Assembly (NCBI GenBank): GCA_027064425.1
Contig: JAMOPO010000015.1
Coordinates: 1 to 64,000 of the forward strand
Source: Methanobacteriota archaeon
GTDB lineage: Archaea > JAADCQ01 > Methanopyri > Methanopyrales > Methanopyraceae
Direction: 5' to 3'
Length of the DNA: 64,000 bases
The notes under the pieces are model-generated. The model worked only from the letters and a program-made list of their open reading frames with translations, ran no database searches and was not told the DNA's origin. Below, piece after piece: positions 18,819 to 27,179 of this stretch (position 1 is its first letter; the number at the start of each line of letters is the position of its first letter). The translations under genes were made by a program, and so were the position numbers.

Positions 18819-18878
18819 TGAGAGGCCCAATAGCCGAGAGGAGGGGTCGATGACGAGCTCCCGGTCCCACCTGACGCG
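18815..18878 (+). ncRNA. Box C/D guide RNA candidate 1
   Basis: Boxes in the right order and spacing for a 2'-O-methylation guide: C box GTGATGA (18815-18821, perfect), guide 1 GAGGCCCAATAG (12 nt), D' CCGA (18834-18837), 10-nt spacer, C' CGATGA (18848-18853), guide 2 CGAGCTCCCGGTCCCAC (17 nt), D box CTGA (18871-18874, perfect). It lies in the radA - reductase spacer and overlaps the radA stop codon. The terminal stem is weak. M. kandleri is known to carry over a hundred such RNAs. Targets were not checked. Confidence 0.7.
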
Positions 18879-18898
18879 CCCCGCGGCGGTGGCGCCGC

Positions 18899-20011
18899 GT
18901 GGAATACGACGTGGTCGTGGTGGGGGCGGGTCCGGCCGGGTCGATGGCGGCGTGGGCGGCCGCGCGGGAGGGCTGTGACGTTCTGATCCTGGAGCGCCGG
19001 GCCGAGATCGGCGTGCCCAAGCAGTGCGCCGAAGGCATCAGCGCCCGGGCGCTCCGGGAGGCCGAGGTCCCGGCCGACGGGCCCTGGATCGCCCAGGAGA
19101 TCCGGCGCGGCGTCCTCGCCCTACCCACGCCCGACGGCATCGAAACCTTCGAGGTGGGAGGCATCCGAGGCTTCGTCCTCGAGCGCAAACTGTTCGACCG
19201 GTGGCTCGCGATCCGGGCGGTTGAGGAGGGTGCCGAGCTGAGGCTGCTGGTCGAGGCCAGGGGGGTCATCAGGGAAGAGGGCCGCGTCGTGGGCGTCGAG
19301 ACGACGTCCGGGAGCGTCCGGGCCGAGGTGGTGATCGCGGCGGACGGGATCGAGTCGCGGGTCGGGCGGAGCGCGGGGCTCGTCCCGCCGCTCGAGCCGG
19401 AGGACCTCTGCACCTGCGCCCAGTACGAGGTCGTGGGGAGCGTCGAGATCGAGGACGCCTTCACGATCTTCTTCGACCCGGACCGAATCCCGGGCGGCTA
19501 CGCCTGGGTATTCCCTAAAGGTAGCGACCGGGCCAACGTGGGCGTGGGATGCCGGGGAAAGTCCGCGAGGGAGCTACTGAATGAGCTGCTCCGCGGCCCG
19601 CTTTCCGAGTTCGTCAGTGGCGGGCCCGTCGAGTTGAACGTGGGTGGCGTGCCGGTGTGCGGGCCGCTGGAGAGGACGTACGATGACGGGATCCTCGTCG
19701 TGGGGGACGCGGCCCGGCAGGTGAATCCGGCAACGGGCGGCGGGCTGAACGCCGCTCTAATCTGCGGTCGGATCGCGGGCGAGGTGGCGGCGGAGGCGGC
19801 GAGCGAGGAGGACCCGTCCGCGGAGCGGTTGAAGGAGTACCAGGAGCGCTGGGAGAGGGAGCTGGGAGACACGTTCGAGGCGGGTCTCGAGCTTGCGGAA
19901 ATCGTGAGCGAGGTCAGCGCGGAGGACGTGGTGGAGTTCTTAAAAGACGTTGAGGACCTGGAGGGCCTCCTGCGGTCCTCCGGGCTGCTGGAGAAGCACT
20001 GGTGGGGCTAG
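18899..20011 (+). CDS. Geranylgeranyl reductase family FAD enzyme (archaeal lipid saturation)
   Basis: A 370-residue flavoprotein likely to reduce the double bonds of digeranylgeranylglycerophospholipids. Seen: N-terminal dinucleotide motif [14 protein letters not shown], then [18 protein letters not shown] with the conserved Cys, [12 protein letters not shown], the family motif [11 protein letters not shown] and ANVGVGC, and the FAD motif [20 protein letters not shown]. The start GTG 18899 places the first beta strand at residue 2. Other family members reduce unsaturated isoprenoid chains, so the exact lipid substrate is inferred. It is convergent with L24e, overlapping by 4 nt. Confidence 0.88.
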   Translation: MEYDVVVVGAGPAGSMAAWAAAREGCDVLILERRAEIGVPKQCAEGISARALREAEVPADGPWIAQEIRRGVLALPTPDGIETFEVGGIRGFVLERKLFDRWLAIRAVEEGAELRLLVEARGVIREEGRVVGVETTSGSVRAEVVIAADGIESRVGRSAGLVPPLEPEDLCTCAQYEVVGSVEIEDAFTIFFDPDRIPGGYAWVFPKGSDRANVGVGCRGKSARELLNELLRGPLSEFVSGGPVELNVGGVPVCGPLERTYDDGILVVGDAARQVNPATGGGLNAALICGRIAGEVAAEAASEEDPSAERLKEYQERWERELGDTFEAGLELAEIVSEVSAEDVVEFLKDVEDLEGLLRSSGLLEKHWWG

Positions 20012-20214
20012 GAGCCGCCCTTCTGCTCCGCCTTAAACTCCCGGTGCTTCTCGGTCCACCGCACCTTCTTCGGGTCCCGACCCAGCTTCAGCATGTTCTT
20101 CTCGCACTTGCTGGAGCAGAACCACAGGACGGTGCCGTCGTTCTTCACGAACATCTTGCCGGTACCGGGCTCGATGATGCGACCGCAGAAGTCGCAGCGG
20201 CGAATCTCCGGCAC
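20008..20214 (-). CDS. rpl24e: 50S ribosomal protein L24e
   Basis: A 68-residue zinc-finger ribosomal protein. The C4 zinc site is [19 protein letters not shown] plus [17 protein letters not shown], followed by [10 protein letters not shown], all diagnostic of L24e. It follows S28e by 15 nt on the minus strand, the usual archaeal pairing. Confidence 0.97.
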   Translation of the reverse strand: MPEIRRCDFCGRIIEPGTGKMFVKNDGTVLWFCSSKCEKNMLKLGRDPKKVRWTEKHREFKAEQKGGS

Positions 20215-20229
20215 CGTGCTCGGCCCCCG

Positions 20230-20454
20230 TTACTCGATGGGCCGCGCCTCGCGCTCGGTCTCCCGGAGCAGCAGGATGTCGCCCTCACGCACTGGACCCT
20301 TCACGTTCCTGGTGATGATCCGGCCCTTGTCGGGTCCCTCCAGGATTCGGACCTTGACCTGGGTCACCTCACCGGTCATTCCCGTCCGTCCCAGGATCTC
20401 CACGACCTCTGCCGGCGTTGCGTCCTCAGTCGGGTCGTAGTCGCACTCTACCAT
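20230..20454 (-). CDS. rps28e: 30S ribosomal protein S28e
   Basis: A 74-residue small-subunit protein with an OB-fold: [45 protein letters not shown] in parts, and the C-terminal [12 protein letters not shown] signature of S28e. ATG 20454. A possible TATA element (CTTCATAACC on the minus strand, around 20490-20499) lies about 40 nt upstream. The usual upstream L7Ae gene is absent here. Confidence 0.97.
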   Translation of the reverse strand: MVECDYDPTEDATPAEVVEILGRTGMTGEVTQVKVRILEGPDKGRIITRNVKGPVREGDILLLRETEREARPIE

Positions 20455-20519
20455 GCTCGCTCACCCCCAGGCGGCACCCCCTCCGCGGGTTATGAAGTTT
20501 CGTCGGGGCTCCGGTACAA

Positions 20520-20529
20520 GACTTAAAGT
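20520..20529 (+). promoter_or_regulatory. Probable TATA box for the S6e - aIF2-gamma operon
   Basis: ACTTAAAGT lies 36-44 nt before the S6e ATG, leaving a leader of roughly 10-15 nt. It is the last clear promoter-like element before the long run of genes ending with bud32. Confidence 0.55.
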
Positions 20530-20563
20530 GCGGACGAGGCCGCGCGGTCGGGGGTGTGGGCGG

Positions 20564-20959
20564 ATGGCCGAGTTCAAGGTAGTGATCGCGGACCCGGAGA
20601 AGGGGCGCTCCTACCAGGTCACGGTGGAGGGCGAGGACGCGGAGAAGCTGATCGGGAAACAGATCGGGGACGTCATCAACGGCGAGATCGTGGGCCTGCC
20701 GGGGTACAAGCTCAAGATCACGGGAGGCACGGATAAGGATGGGTTTCCAATGAGGCCGGACATTCAGGGAGCGGGACGGCACCGGGTGCTGCTGGACGGA
20801 CCGCCCGGGTTCCGCCCGCGCCGCAAGGGTGAGCGCCGGCGCAAGACCGTGCGCGGCAACACGATCAGCGAGGACATCGTGCAGGTGAACACGGTCATCG
20901 TCGAGTACGGGGAGAAGCCCGTCGAGGAGCTGCTGGGTGAGGGTGGCGAGGAGGAGTAA
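20564..20959 (+). CDS. rps6e: 30S ribosomal protein S6e
   Basis: A 131-residue archaeal S6e: [51 protein letters not shown] (read in parts), and [23 protein letters not shown] 20564 with GGGCGG upstream; the frame is open further upstream but unlike the family. It leads the aIF2-gamma operon, a classical archaeal arrangement. Confidence 0.97.
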   Translation: MAEFKVVIADPEKGRSYQVTVEGEDAEKLIGKQIGDVINGEIVGLPGYKLKITGGTDKDGFPMRPDIQGAGRHRVLLDGPPGFRPRRKGERRRKTVRGNTISEDIVQVNTVIVEYGEKPVEELLGEGGEEE

Positions 20960-20965
20960 GCGCGG

Positions 20966-22234
20966 GTGAACCCCGTGCCGATCGACCTTCGCCACGTCGA
21001 GGATGAGCGGTTCCAGCAGGCGGAGATGAACATCGGAATGGTCGGGCACGTGGACCACGGCAAGACAACGCTGACCCAGGCGCTGTCCGGCGTCTGGACG
21101 GACACGCACAGCGAGGAGACGCGGCGGGGTATCTCCATCCGGCTGGGCTACGCGGACACCGTGCTCACTCGGTGCCCGGAGTGCGGGACGTACTCCGTGG
21201 AGGAGAAGTGCCCCGAGTGCGGCGCCGAGACGGAGTGGCTCCGGCGGGTCTCGTTCGTCGACTCGCCGGGTCACGAGACGCTGATGGCGACGATGCTCTC
21301 CGGTGCCGCGATCATGGACGCGGCGATCCTGGTCATCGCGGCGAACGAGCCGTGCCCGCAGCCGCAGACCCGTGAGCACTTGATGGCGCTGGAGATCATC
21401 GGCACGCGGGACGTCATCGTCGTCCAGAACAAGATCGACCTCGTGACGCCCGAGGAGGCCCGGGAGCACTACGAGCAGATCGTGGAGTTCCTGGAGGAGG
21501 AGACCCACCTGGACCCGGACGAGACGCCGATCATCCCGATCTCTGCCCAGCACGGGGCGAACCTGGACGTCCTCGTCGAGGCCATGCACAAGTACTTCGA
21601 GCCACCCGAGCACGACACCAAGTCGCCGTTCCGGATGTACATCGCCCGGTCCTTCGACGTGAACAAGCCGGGCACGAGGCCCAAGGACCTGCAGGGCGGG
21701 GTCATTGGCGGCGCCATCGTGCAGGGAGAGGTGGAGGTGGGCGACGAGATCGAGATCCGCCCGGGCATGCGCGTGGAGCGGTACGGGCGCGAGGAGTGGG
21801 AGCCGATCTACACCGAGGTGGTCAGCCTGCACGCGAACGTGACCCCGGTGGAGCGGGCCCGGCCGGGCGGTCTGGTGGGCGTCGGGACCAAGCTGGACCC
21901 GTCGATGACCAAGGCTGACCGGCTGTCGGGCCAGGTCGCCGGCGAGCCGGACACGCTGCCCCCGGTCCGGGACGAGCTGCTTCTGGAGGTGGATCTGCTG
22001 GAGCGGGTGGTGGGCACGAAGGAGCAGAAAAAGGTCGAGCCGATCCGCACGAACGAGGTCCTGATGCTCACGGTGGGCACCGCCACGACGGTGGGCGTGG
22101 TCACGAGCGCACGGGACGACGAGATCGAGATCAAGCTCAAGCAGCCGGTCTGCGCCGAGGAGGGTGACCGGGTCGCGATCAGCCGGCGGATCCAGCGCTG
22201 GAGGCTCATCGGCCACGGCGTGATCAAAGGGTGA
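20966..22234 (+). CDS. eif2g: Translation initiation factor aIF2 subunit gamma
   Basis: The GTPase subunit that carries Met-tRNAi to the small ribosomal subunit; 422 residues. G1 GHVDHGKTT, switch [12 protein letters not shown]4 NKIDLV, and a zinc knuckle inserted before the DSPGH motif (RCPECGTY...KCPECGAE). Two beta-barrel domains follow, with the family sequence SFDVNKPGT and the C-terminal [16 protein letters not shown]. The start GTG 20966 is 6 nt after the S6e stop. Confidence 0.97.
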   Translation: MNPVPIDLRHVEDERFQQAEMNIGMVGHVDHGKTTLTQALSGVWTDTHSEETRRGISIRLGYADTVLTRCPECGTYSVEEKCPECGAETEWLRRVSFVDSPGHETLMATMLSGAAIMDAAILVIAANEPCPQPQTREHLMALEIIGTRDVIVVQNKIDLVTPEEAREHYEQIVEFLEEETHLDPDETPIIPISAQHGANLDVLVEAMHKYFEPPEHDTKSPFRMYIARSFDVNKPGTRPKDLQGGVIGGAIVQGEVEVGDEIEIRPGMRVERYGREEWEPIYTEVVSLHANVTPVERARPGGLVGVGTKLDPSMTKADRLSGQVAGEPDTLPPVRDELLLEVDLLERVVGTKEQKKVEPIRTNEVLMLTVGTATTVGVVTSARDDEIEIKLKQPVCAEEGDRVAISRRIQRWRLIGHGVIKG

Positions 22235-22240
22235 GGGGGC

Positions 22241-22645
22241 GTGCGGCCGCGGGTCATCGTCGACGCCAACTTCCTCATGATCCCGCACCAGGAAGGCGTG
22301 GACATCCTCTCAGAGCTCGATCGGCTCCTCGGCACGTACGTCCTCCTAGTCCCCGAGCAGGTCGTGGAAGAGGTCAAGCGGATCCGCCGGTGCGCCGGCG
22401 GGCGGGACCGGATCGCCGCCAACGTGGCCCTGCAGCTGCTCGAGCAGCCGAACGTGGAGGCGGAGATCGTCGAGGTGGAGGGGAGGGACGGGGACGAGGC
22501 TATCCTCAACCTGGCCCGCCAGCGCCGGGACGAGCGGATCTACGTGGCCACGCGGGACAAGGAGCTGAAGAAGCGGGTGCTGGAGCTCGGGGTGCCCGTG
22601 ATAACCCTCAGGCAGCGCACGCACCTGGTGATAGAGCGGGGATGA
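22241..22645 (+). CDS. PIN-domain RNase, Fcf1-like
   Basis: A 134-residue PIN domain. Acidic catalytic residues are seen as IVDANFLM near the N-terminus, VVEEVKRI, and GDEAILNLA...YVATRDKEL. The position between aIF2-gamma and downstream translation genes matches the archaeal Fcf1/Nob1-related PIN protein thought to act in rRNA processing, and argues against a VapC toxin because no antitoxin gene adjoins it. The start is GTG 22241. Confidence 0.88.
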   Translation: MRPRVIVDANFLMIPHQEGVDILSELDRLLGTYVLLVPEQVVEEVKRIRRCAGGRDRIAANVALQLLEQPNVEAEIVEVEGRDGDEAILNLARQRRDERIYVATRDKELKKRVLELGVPVITLRQRTHLVIERG

Positions 22646-22649
22646 CTCG

Positions 22650-23243
22650 TTGAACGAGGTGCCCCCCACCCCCGCCATCAGCGACGCGCTGGGCAAGCGC
22701 TACGCGCTCCCGGGCATTCGACACCTCGCCGGTCCCGTGCCCATCTGCGGTCGCGCGGTCACCGTCCGCGTAAAGGGGCCCGACTGGGGGATCGTCGTCG
22801 AGGCCATCGACGAGGCGGAGGAGGGCGACGTCCTGGTCATCGAGACTCGGGACCGTTACCGGGCCTACTGGGGCGGACTCTCCTCCCTCTCGGCCAAGCG
22901 CAAGGGGCTCGCGGGCACCGTCGTTGACGGCATGGTACGGGACCTGGACGACATACGAGAGCTGGGATACACCGTCTTCGGCCGCGGCGTGGTCCCCCGG
23001 GCCGGCACGCACCGCAGCTCCGGGGAGATCAACGTCCGGGTTTACATCTCCGGGATCGAGGTCAACCCCGGTGACGTTATAATTGGAGATGAGAGCGGGG
23101 CCGTGGTGGTACCGGAGGAGAAGTGGGACGACGTGCTGAACGCCGCCCGCGAGATCCTCGAGCTGGAGGACGCCATCCGCACCGACATCGCCTCCGGGCT
23201 CCCCTGGCGGAAGATACTCTCGAAGCGGCTGGGGGAGGGCTGA
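22650..23243 (+). CDS. RraA-like family protein
   Basis: A 197-residue protein of the RraA/HMG-aldolase fold: CGRAVTVRV, VVEAIDEAEEGDVLVIE, a GGLSSLSAKRKGLAGTVVDG stretch, and the RD-type catalytic site VRDLDDIREL. Family members are aldolases or decarboxylases of small keto acids, or bind RNase E in bacteria; in some archaea the domain is fused to hexulose-phosphate synthase. Here it stands alone. The start is TTG 22650, 5 nt after the PIN gene. The ATG of ppa follows immediately after its stop codon. Confidence 0.85.
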   Translation: MNEVPPTPAISDALGKRYALPGIRHLAGPVPICGRAVTVRVKGPDWGIVVEAIDEAEEGDVLVIETRDRYRAYWGGLSSLSAKRKGLAGTVVDGMVRDLDDIRELGYTVFGRGVVPRAGTHRSSGEINVRVYISGIEVNPGDVIIGDESGAVVVPEEKWDDVLNAAREILELEDAIRTDIASGLPWRKILSKRLGEG

Positions 23244-23774
23244 ATGATCAACCTGTGGAAGGACCTGGAGCCCGGCCCCAACCCGCCGGACGTCGTGTAC
23301 GCGGTGATCGAGATCCCGCGCGGGTCGCGGAACAAGTACGAGTACGTCGAGGAGGAGGGCTACTTCAAGCTCGACCGGGTCCTGTACTCACCGTTTCACT
23401 ACCCGCTCGACTACGGTTTCATCCCGCGAACACTATACGATGACGGCGACCCGCTCGACATCCTCGTGATCATGCAGGACCCGACCTTCCCGGGCTGCGT
23501 GATTGAGGCCCGCCCCATCGGCCTGATGAAGATGATCGACAAGGGCGAGCAGGACGACAAGATCCTCGCCGTGCCCACCGAGGACCCGCGCTTCAAGGAC
23601 GTGAAGGACATCGACGACGTGCCCAAGCACCTGCTGGACGAGATCGCCCACATGTTCTCGGAGTACAAGACGCTGGAGGGTAAGGAGACCGAGGTGCAGG
23701 GCTGGGAGGGCGCCGACGCGGCGAAGGAGGCCATCGTTCACGCGATGGAAATGTACGAGGAGAAGCACGGGTGA
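23244..23774 (+). CDS. ppa: Inorganic pyrophosphatase (family I)
   Basis: A 176-residue soluble pyrophosphatase. The active-site signature DGDPLDILV is complete, with [13 protein letters not shown] near the N-terminus (Arg/Lys/Tyr contacts), [16 protein letters not shown], and the C-terminal [11 protein letters not shown]. It drives biosynthetic reactions by removing PPi. ATG 23244; its stop overlaps the GTG of rpoE1 by 4 nt. Confidence 0.97.
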   Translation: MINLWKDLEPGPNPPDVVYAVIEIPRGSRNKYEYVEEEGYFKLDRVLYSPFHYPLDYGFIPRTLYDDGDPLDILVIMQDPTFPGCVIEARPIGLMKMIDKGEQDDKILAVPTEDPRFKDVKDIDDVPKHLLDEIAHMFSEYKTLEGKETEVQGWEGADAAKEAIVHAMEMYEEKHG

Positions 23775-24334
23775 CTCGCACCTTGTACGAGTTCGTCGAG
23801 CTCGAGACCACGGTCCGGATCCCGCCCTCCCACTTCACCTCCGACGTCGAGGAGGCCGTGCTCAAGGCCCTGGAGAACGACGTCGAGGGCAAGCTGTTCA
23901 AGGAGGACGACTCCGGCGAGCCCGTCGGCTTCGTGGTGCTCGTGGACGAGATCCTGGACATCGAGCACGAGGGCGTGTTCCCCGGTGACGGCGCCGCGTA
24001 CCACCGCGTCCGCTTCCGCGCCCTCGTCTTCCGCCCCGAGGAGCGCGAGGTGACGGTCGGCGAGGTCACGCGGGTCAAGGAGTACGGCGCCTTCGTCCGG
24101 CTCGGACCCCTGGACGGCCTCCTCCACGTGTCCCAGATCCTGGACGAGTACATGTACTACGACGGGGCCCGGGAGGCACTGGTGGGCGAGGAGACCGGGC
24201 GCGAGCTCAAGAAGGGCGACATCATCAAGGTCATGATCATCGGAGTCAGCCTGAACGAGGAGCGCCCGCGCGAGTCCAAGATCGCCCTGACCGTGAAGAA
24301 GCCCGGACTCGGCAAGCCCGAGTGGTGGGAGTGA
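23771..24334 (+). CDS. rpoE1: DNA-directed RNA polymerase subunit E' (Rpb7-like)
   Basis: A 187-residue stalk subunit of archaeal RNA polymerase. The N-terminal RNP-like domain ([19 protein letters not shown]) is followed by an S1 domain from about residue 82: [27 protein letters not shown] in parts, ending with [14 protein letters not shown]. The GTG start overlaps the ppa stop. The partner RpoF is not in the window. Confidence 0.96.
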   Translation: MTRTLYEFVELETTVRIPPSHFTSDVEEAVLKALENDVEGKLFKEDDSGEPVGFVVLVDEILDIEHEGVFPGDGAAYHRVRFRALVFRPEEREVTVGEVTRVKEYGAFVRLGPLDGLLHVSQILDEYMYYDGAREALVGEETGRELKKGDIIKVMIIGVSLNEERPRESKIALTVKKPGLGKPEWWE

Positions 24335-24340
24335 GGACCC

Positions 24341-24541
24341 TTGAGCGACGGCAAGCTCAAGGCCTGCCTGCGGTGCGGCTACCTGGTCGACGAGGACACC
24401 GAGATCTGCCCCGCGTGCCACAGCGACGAGTTCACCGAGAACTGGAAGGGCCTCGCCATCGTCCTCGACACCGACTCGAAGACCGCGAAGAAGCTTGACG
24501 CTAAGATCCCCGGCAAGTACGCCCTGCGCGTGGAGGAGTGA
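24341..24541 (+). CDS. rpoE2: RNA polymerase-associated subunit E'' (Spt4)
   Basis: A 66-residue zinc protein with ACLRCGYLVDEDTEICPAC, the Spt4/RpoE'' zinc ribbon, followed by NWKGLAIVLD. It pairs with Spt5/NusG in elongation. The start is TTG 24341, 6 nt after rpoE1. Confidence 0.95.
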   Translation: MSDGKLKACLRCGYLVDEDTEICPACHSDEFTENWKGLAIVLDTDSKTAKKLDAKIPGKYALRVEE

Positions 24542-24547
24542 CCGCCG

Positions 24548-25129
24548 GTGAAGCCCCTAACCCTGCCCCGGAGACTTCGACCCGAGCTCCGGAAGCCCTG
24601 GGGCCCCGTCTACCCCTCCCCCTCCGAGTTCACGTACCGGAGGATAAGGGAGCGGGCCGAGCTGCTGGTCACCGTGGGCGACGTCACCACCCGCTCGTTC
24701 ACGCGGGCCAGCGCGCGCCCCGACGTCGCAATCGTCGACGGAAAGGTCATGAGGACCGTTCCCGCCGGGCACGCCGACAAGTTCCCCATCACCCTCGAGG
24801 CCCACAACCCTCCCGGCACCATCACGCCGCAGGCCTGGAAGACCGTCGAGCGGGCTCTCGACCACGCCATCAACGGCGACCCCGTCCTCGTCCAGATCAG
24901 GGGAGAGGAGGACCTGCTGGCGCTCCCGGCGATGGCCCTCTCTCCCGAAAACTCGATAGTATGCTACGGGCTGCCGGGCGAGGGTATGGTCACCGTTCGA
25001 GTCACCCCGCGCATCCAGGAGCGAGCGCTCAGCACTCTCAGGAGGTTTAGGGGGTCCGAGGCGTGGAGATCGAGATTGTCGAGGAGCGGGATAACCCACT
25101 CCTGTTCCGGAAGGAGATCAAGTTCGTAG
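24548..25129 (+). CDS. GTP-dependent dephospho-CoA kinase (DUF359)
   Basis: A 193-residue protein matching the archaeal DUF359 family, shown in Thermococcus to be the last enzyme of coenzyme A synthesis. Seen: PWGPVYPS near the N-terminus, LLVTVGDVTTRSF, PDVAIVDGKVMR, AHNPPGTIT, and VQIRGEEDLLALPAMALSPENSIVCYGLPGEGM in parts. The family's natural end is near ALSTLRRFRG, but no stop occurs there, and the frame runs about 22 codons into S24e. CoaD for the previous step is at 60671. Confidence 0.9.
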   Translation: MKPLTLPRRLRPELRKPWGPVYPSPSEFTYRRIRERAELLVTVGDVTTRSFTRASARPDVAIVDGKVMRTVPAGHADKFPITLEAHNPPGTITPQAWKTVERALDHAINGDPVLVQIRGEEDLLALPAMALSPENSIVCYGLPGEGMVTVRVTPRIQERALSTLRRFRGSEAWRSRLSRSGITHSCSGRRSSS

Positions 25130-25401
25130 TCCGGCACGAGGACGGGGGCACGCCGAGGCGCTCCGAGGTGCTGAAGAAGCTCGCGGCGATGCTGGACGTG
25201 GACAAGGAGGTCGTGCTGATCCACAAGATGGAGTCGGAGTTCGGTAAGCGAGAGACCCGCGGCTACGCGAAGGTTTACCGGAGCTACGAGGATCTCAAGG
25301 ACATCGAGCCGGACTACCTCATCGAGAGGCATAAAAGGACCCTAGAGGAGATCGAGGAGGAGTCGGAGGAGTCCGAGGAGAAGGAGGAAGAGGAGGGGTA
25401 G
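25063..25401 (+). CDS. rps24e: 30S ribosomal protein S24e
   Basis: A 112-residue S24e: EIEIVEERDNPLLFRKEIKF, VVRHEDGGTPRRSEV, and ETRGYAKVYRSYEDLKD. The C-terminal tail is strongly acidic (EESEESEEKEEEEG). The start is GTG 25063, inside the end of the dephospho-CoA kinase gene (67-nt overlap in another frame). Confidence 0.96.
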   Translation: MEIEIVEERDNPLLFRKEIKFVVRHEDGGTPRRSEVLKKLAAMLDVDKEVVLIHKMESEFGKRETRGYAKVYRSYEDLKDIEPDYLIERHKRTLEEIEEESEESEEKEEEEG

Positions 25402-25415
25402 GGGGTTGAGCCCGT

Positions 25416-25601
25416 ATGGGCATCCCGCGCAAGGCTCGGCTGTACGAGGTCAAGGACGGTAAGGTGGAGCGAAAGAACCCGTTCTGCCCACGGTGCGGTC
25501 CGGGAGTCTTCATGGCCGACCACGGCAACCGGTACGCGTGCGGCAAGTGCGGGTACACGGAGTTCAAGGAGCAGCCGGAGTCCAAAAAGAAGGAGGAGTA
25601 G
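25416..25601 (+). CDS. rps27ae: 30S ribosomal protein S27ae
   Basis: A 61-residue zinc ribosomal protein: [28 protein letters not shown] shows the C-x2-C...C-x2-C site with MADH, typical of archaeal S27ae. ATG 25416 follows the S24e stop by 14 nt. Confidence 0.96.
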   Translation: MGIPRKARLYEVKDGKVERKNPFCPRCGPGVFMADHGNRYACGKCGYTEFKEQPESKKKEE

Positions 25602-25625
25602 CACGGTCGGCTCAGGGCGAGGTCG

Positions 25626-26291
25626 TTGAAGGTTCCCCGGGACCGCGTCCCGGACGAGCTACGCCCCCTGCTTGACCGGGGCGAGGTGCTCGCGCTGGGA
25701 GCGGAGTCCCTCCTTATCAAGCACGAGTGGCTCGGCCTCCCCGCCGTCTACAAGATCCGCCTCTCCAAGCCCTACCGTCACCCGCGGCTGGACGATCGGC
25801 TCCGACGCGCCCGCACGCGCCGTGAGGCTCGCTCCTTATCCCGGCTGCCTGAGTGGGGCGTCCCCACGCCGACCCTGTACGAGGTTGACGTCGACCTCGG
25901 CCTGATTGTGATGGAGTACTTGCCGGGCGAGACCCTGCGCGAGGTGACCGAGGAGAGGTTCCGGGCTTCCCTGTTCGAGGAGCTGGGACGGTTGGTAGGC
26001 CGGATGCACGAGCACGGGTTCGTGCACTACGACCTGACCACCTCCAACGTCCTGGTCGTCGACGGGCGCCTGTACGTCATCGACTTGGGCCTCAGCGACG
26101 ACTCCACCGACCTGGAGGACCACGCGATCGACCTGCGCGTGTTCGAGCGATGCTTGGAGAGCACCCATCCGGACGTCATGGAGGAGGCCTGGGAGGCGTT
26201 CGTTCGCGGGTACCGGGAGGAGCGCGGGGAAACCACTGACCAGGTGCTGAAGCAGCTGGAGGACGTGAAGAGCCGCGTCCGCTACATCTAG
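25626..26291 (+). CDS. bud32: Bud32 protein kinase (KEOPS complex)
   Basis: A small atypical kinase/ATPase, 221 residues, of the KEOPS complex that makes N6-threonylcarbamoyladenosine in tRNA. Seen: LALGAESLLIKHEW (nucleotide loop), VYKIRLSKPYRHPRLDDRLR with the lysine and the Bud32 hallmark, catalytic HYDLTTSNVLV (usual HGDLTTSN) and metal-binding VIDLGLSD. In many methanogens Bud32 is fused to Kae1; here the genes are separate, with Kae1 at 27180. The start is TTG 25626. It overlaps the convergent unknown gene by 4 nt. Confidence 0.95.
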   Translation: MKVPRDRVPDELRPLLDRGEVLALGAESLLIKHEWLGLPAVYKIRLSKPYRHPRLDDRLRRARTRREARSLSRLPEWGVPTPTLYEVDVDLGLIVMEYLPGETLREVTEERFRASLFEELGRLVGRMHEHGFVHYDLTTSNVLVVDGRLYVIDLGLSDDSTDLEDHAIDLRVFERCLESTHPDVMEEAWEAFVRGYREERGETTDQVLKQLEDVKSRVRYI

Positions 26292-27148
26292 CTCCGCGCT
26301 ACGACCACGCCGCGCCGGACCTCGATCTCGCCCTCTTCCTCCAGCTTCTTGAGGGCGATGTAGGTCACGTCGTAGGGCACCCCGAACTGCGCGAACAGGA
26401 ACTCGTAAACCTCGTCCTCCGGCACCTTCTCCCGGTTCTGCAGCCAGACCAGCAGGGCTCCGAGGACCTCGGAGAGTCGCTCGGGAACGTGGAGGAACTC
26501 CCCATCGTCCGTCACCTCCACCTCCTCGCTCGCGGTCACGGCGTACAGGACCTCGGCCAACCCCTCGCCGGAGTACCCCTGCCACCTCAGGCGCATCACG
26601 AGGTCCCTCCAGTCCAGGCTGACCTCACGCTTCACGACCCTGACCACGTCCTCCACAGTCACCCTCCGATCACCAACCAGCAGCCTCTCCGCCGGCCCCA
26701 CCTCCGGCCACTCGGGCACGCTCCCCAGCTCGACCTCGAAGAACAGCTCGGTGGCGGACTGCCATCTCACCTCCATGGGATCCTCCACGAGCTCCAGGGG
26801 CAGCGCGCTCCACTCGGACACGGTCACGTCGACACCGTAGTGCTCGCAGAACGCCGTGACCGAGAGCAGCTCGGTGCCGGGCTCGCGGGGCAGAACGATC
26901 AGGGCGGGCAGCCCCAGGATCTCGGCATCCTTGACGACCTCCGCCAGCCCCTCCTCCCACTCACCCAGCGGTGAGATCCGGGCCAGGTCCCCGGGCCCGC
27001 CGACGCAGAGGACCGCGAGCGATGCGTCCCCGTCGCACGCGACGAAGTCGAGCCGGTACTCCTCCCCCAGCGGCTCAACGTGATAACCCAGCTCCCGGAA
27101 GATCCGCATGCAGTCGCGTCGGAACAGGGACACCTTAAAGCCGGCCAT
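26288..27148 (-). CDS. Unknown protein with possible restriction-nuclease-like fold and C-terminal winged helices
   Basis: A 286-residue protein I do not recognise. Residues 8-60 (FRRDCMRIFRELGYHVEPL, then RLDFVACDGDASLAVLCVGG) recall the alpha-beta core of PD-(D/E)XK nucleases, but a catalytic lysine is not visible, so it could be a degenerate member. Residues about 155-286 look like two winged-helix segments, ending in VALKKLEEEGEIEVRRG-like ALKKLEEEGEIEVRRG. ATG 27148 gives the longest form; ATG 27109 would give a leaderless message from the box at 27131-27140. It separates bud32 from kae1. Confidence 0.55.
   Translation of the reverse strand: MAGFKVSLFRRDCMRIFRELGYHVEPLGEEYRLDFVACDGDASLAVLCVGGPGDLARISPLGEWEEGLAEVVKDAEILGLPALIVLPREPGTELLSVTAFCEHYGVDVTVSEWSALPLELVEDPMEVRWQSATELFFEVELGSVPEWPEVGPAERLLVGDRRVTVEDVVRVVKREVSLDWRDLVMRLRWQGYSGEGLAEVLYAVTASEEVEVTDDGEFLHVPERLSEVLGALLVWLQNREKVPEDEVYEFLFAQFGVPYDVTYIALKKLEEEGEIEVRRGVVVARS
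27131..27140. promoter_or_regulatory. Candidate bidirectional TATA box between kae1 and the unknown gene
   Basis: ACCTTAAAGC reads as CTTTAAGG on the other strand. It is about 26 nt before a plausible kae1 transcript start on the plus strand and 27 nt before ATG 27109 on the minus strand. Confidence 0.45.
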
Positions 27149-27179
27149 GGCCTACTCCCCGCCGGGGACGACTCCGACC

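Noticed and set aside
22241-22645. PIN protein as a VapC toxin
   Set aside because: No antitoxin gene precedes it and its place after aIF2-gamma matches the conserved Fcf1-like gene.
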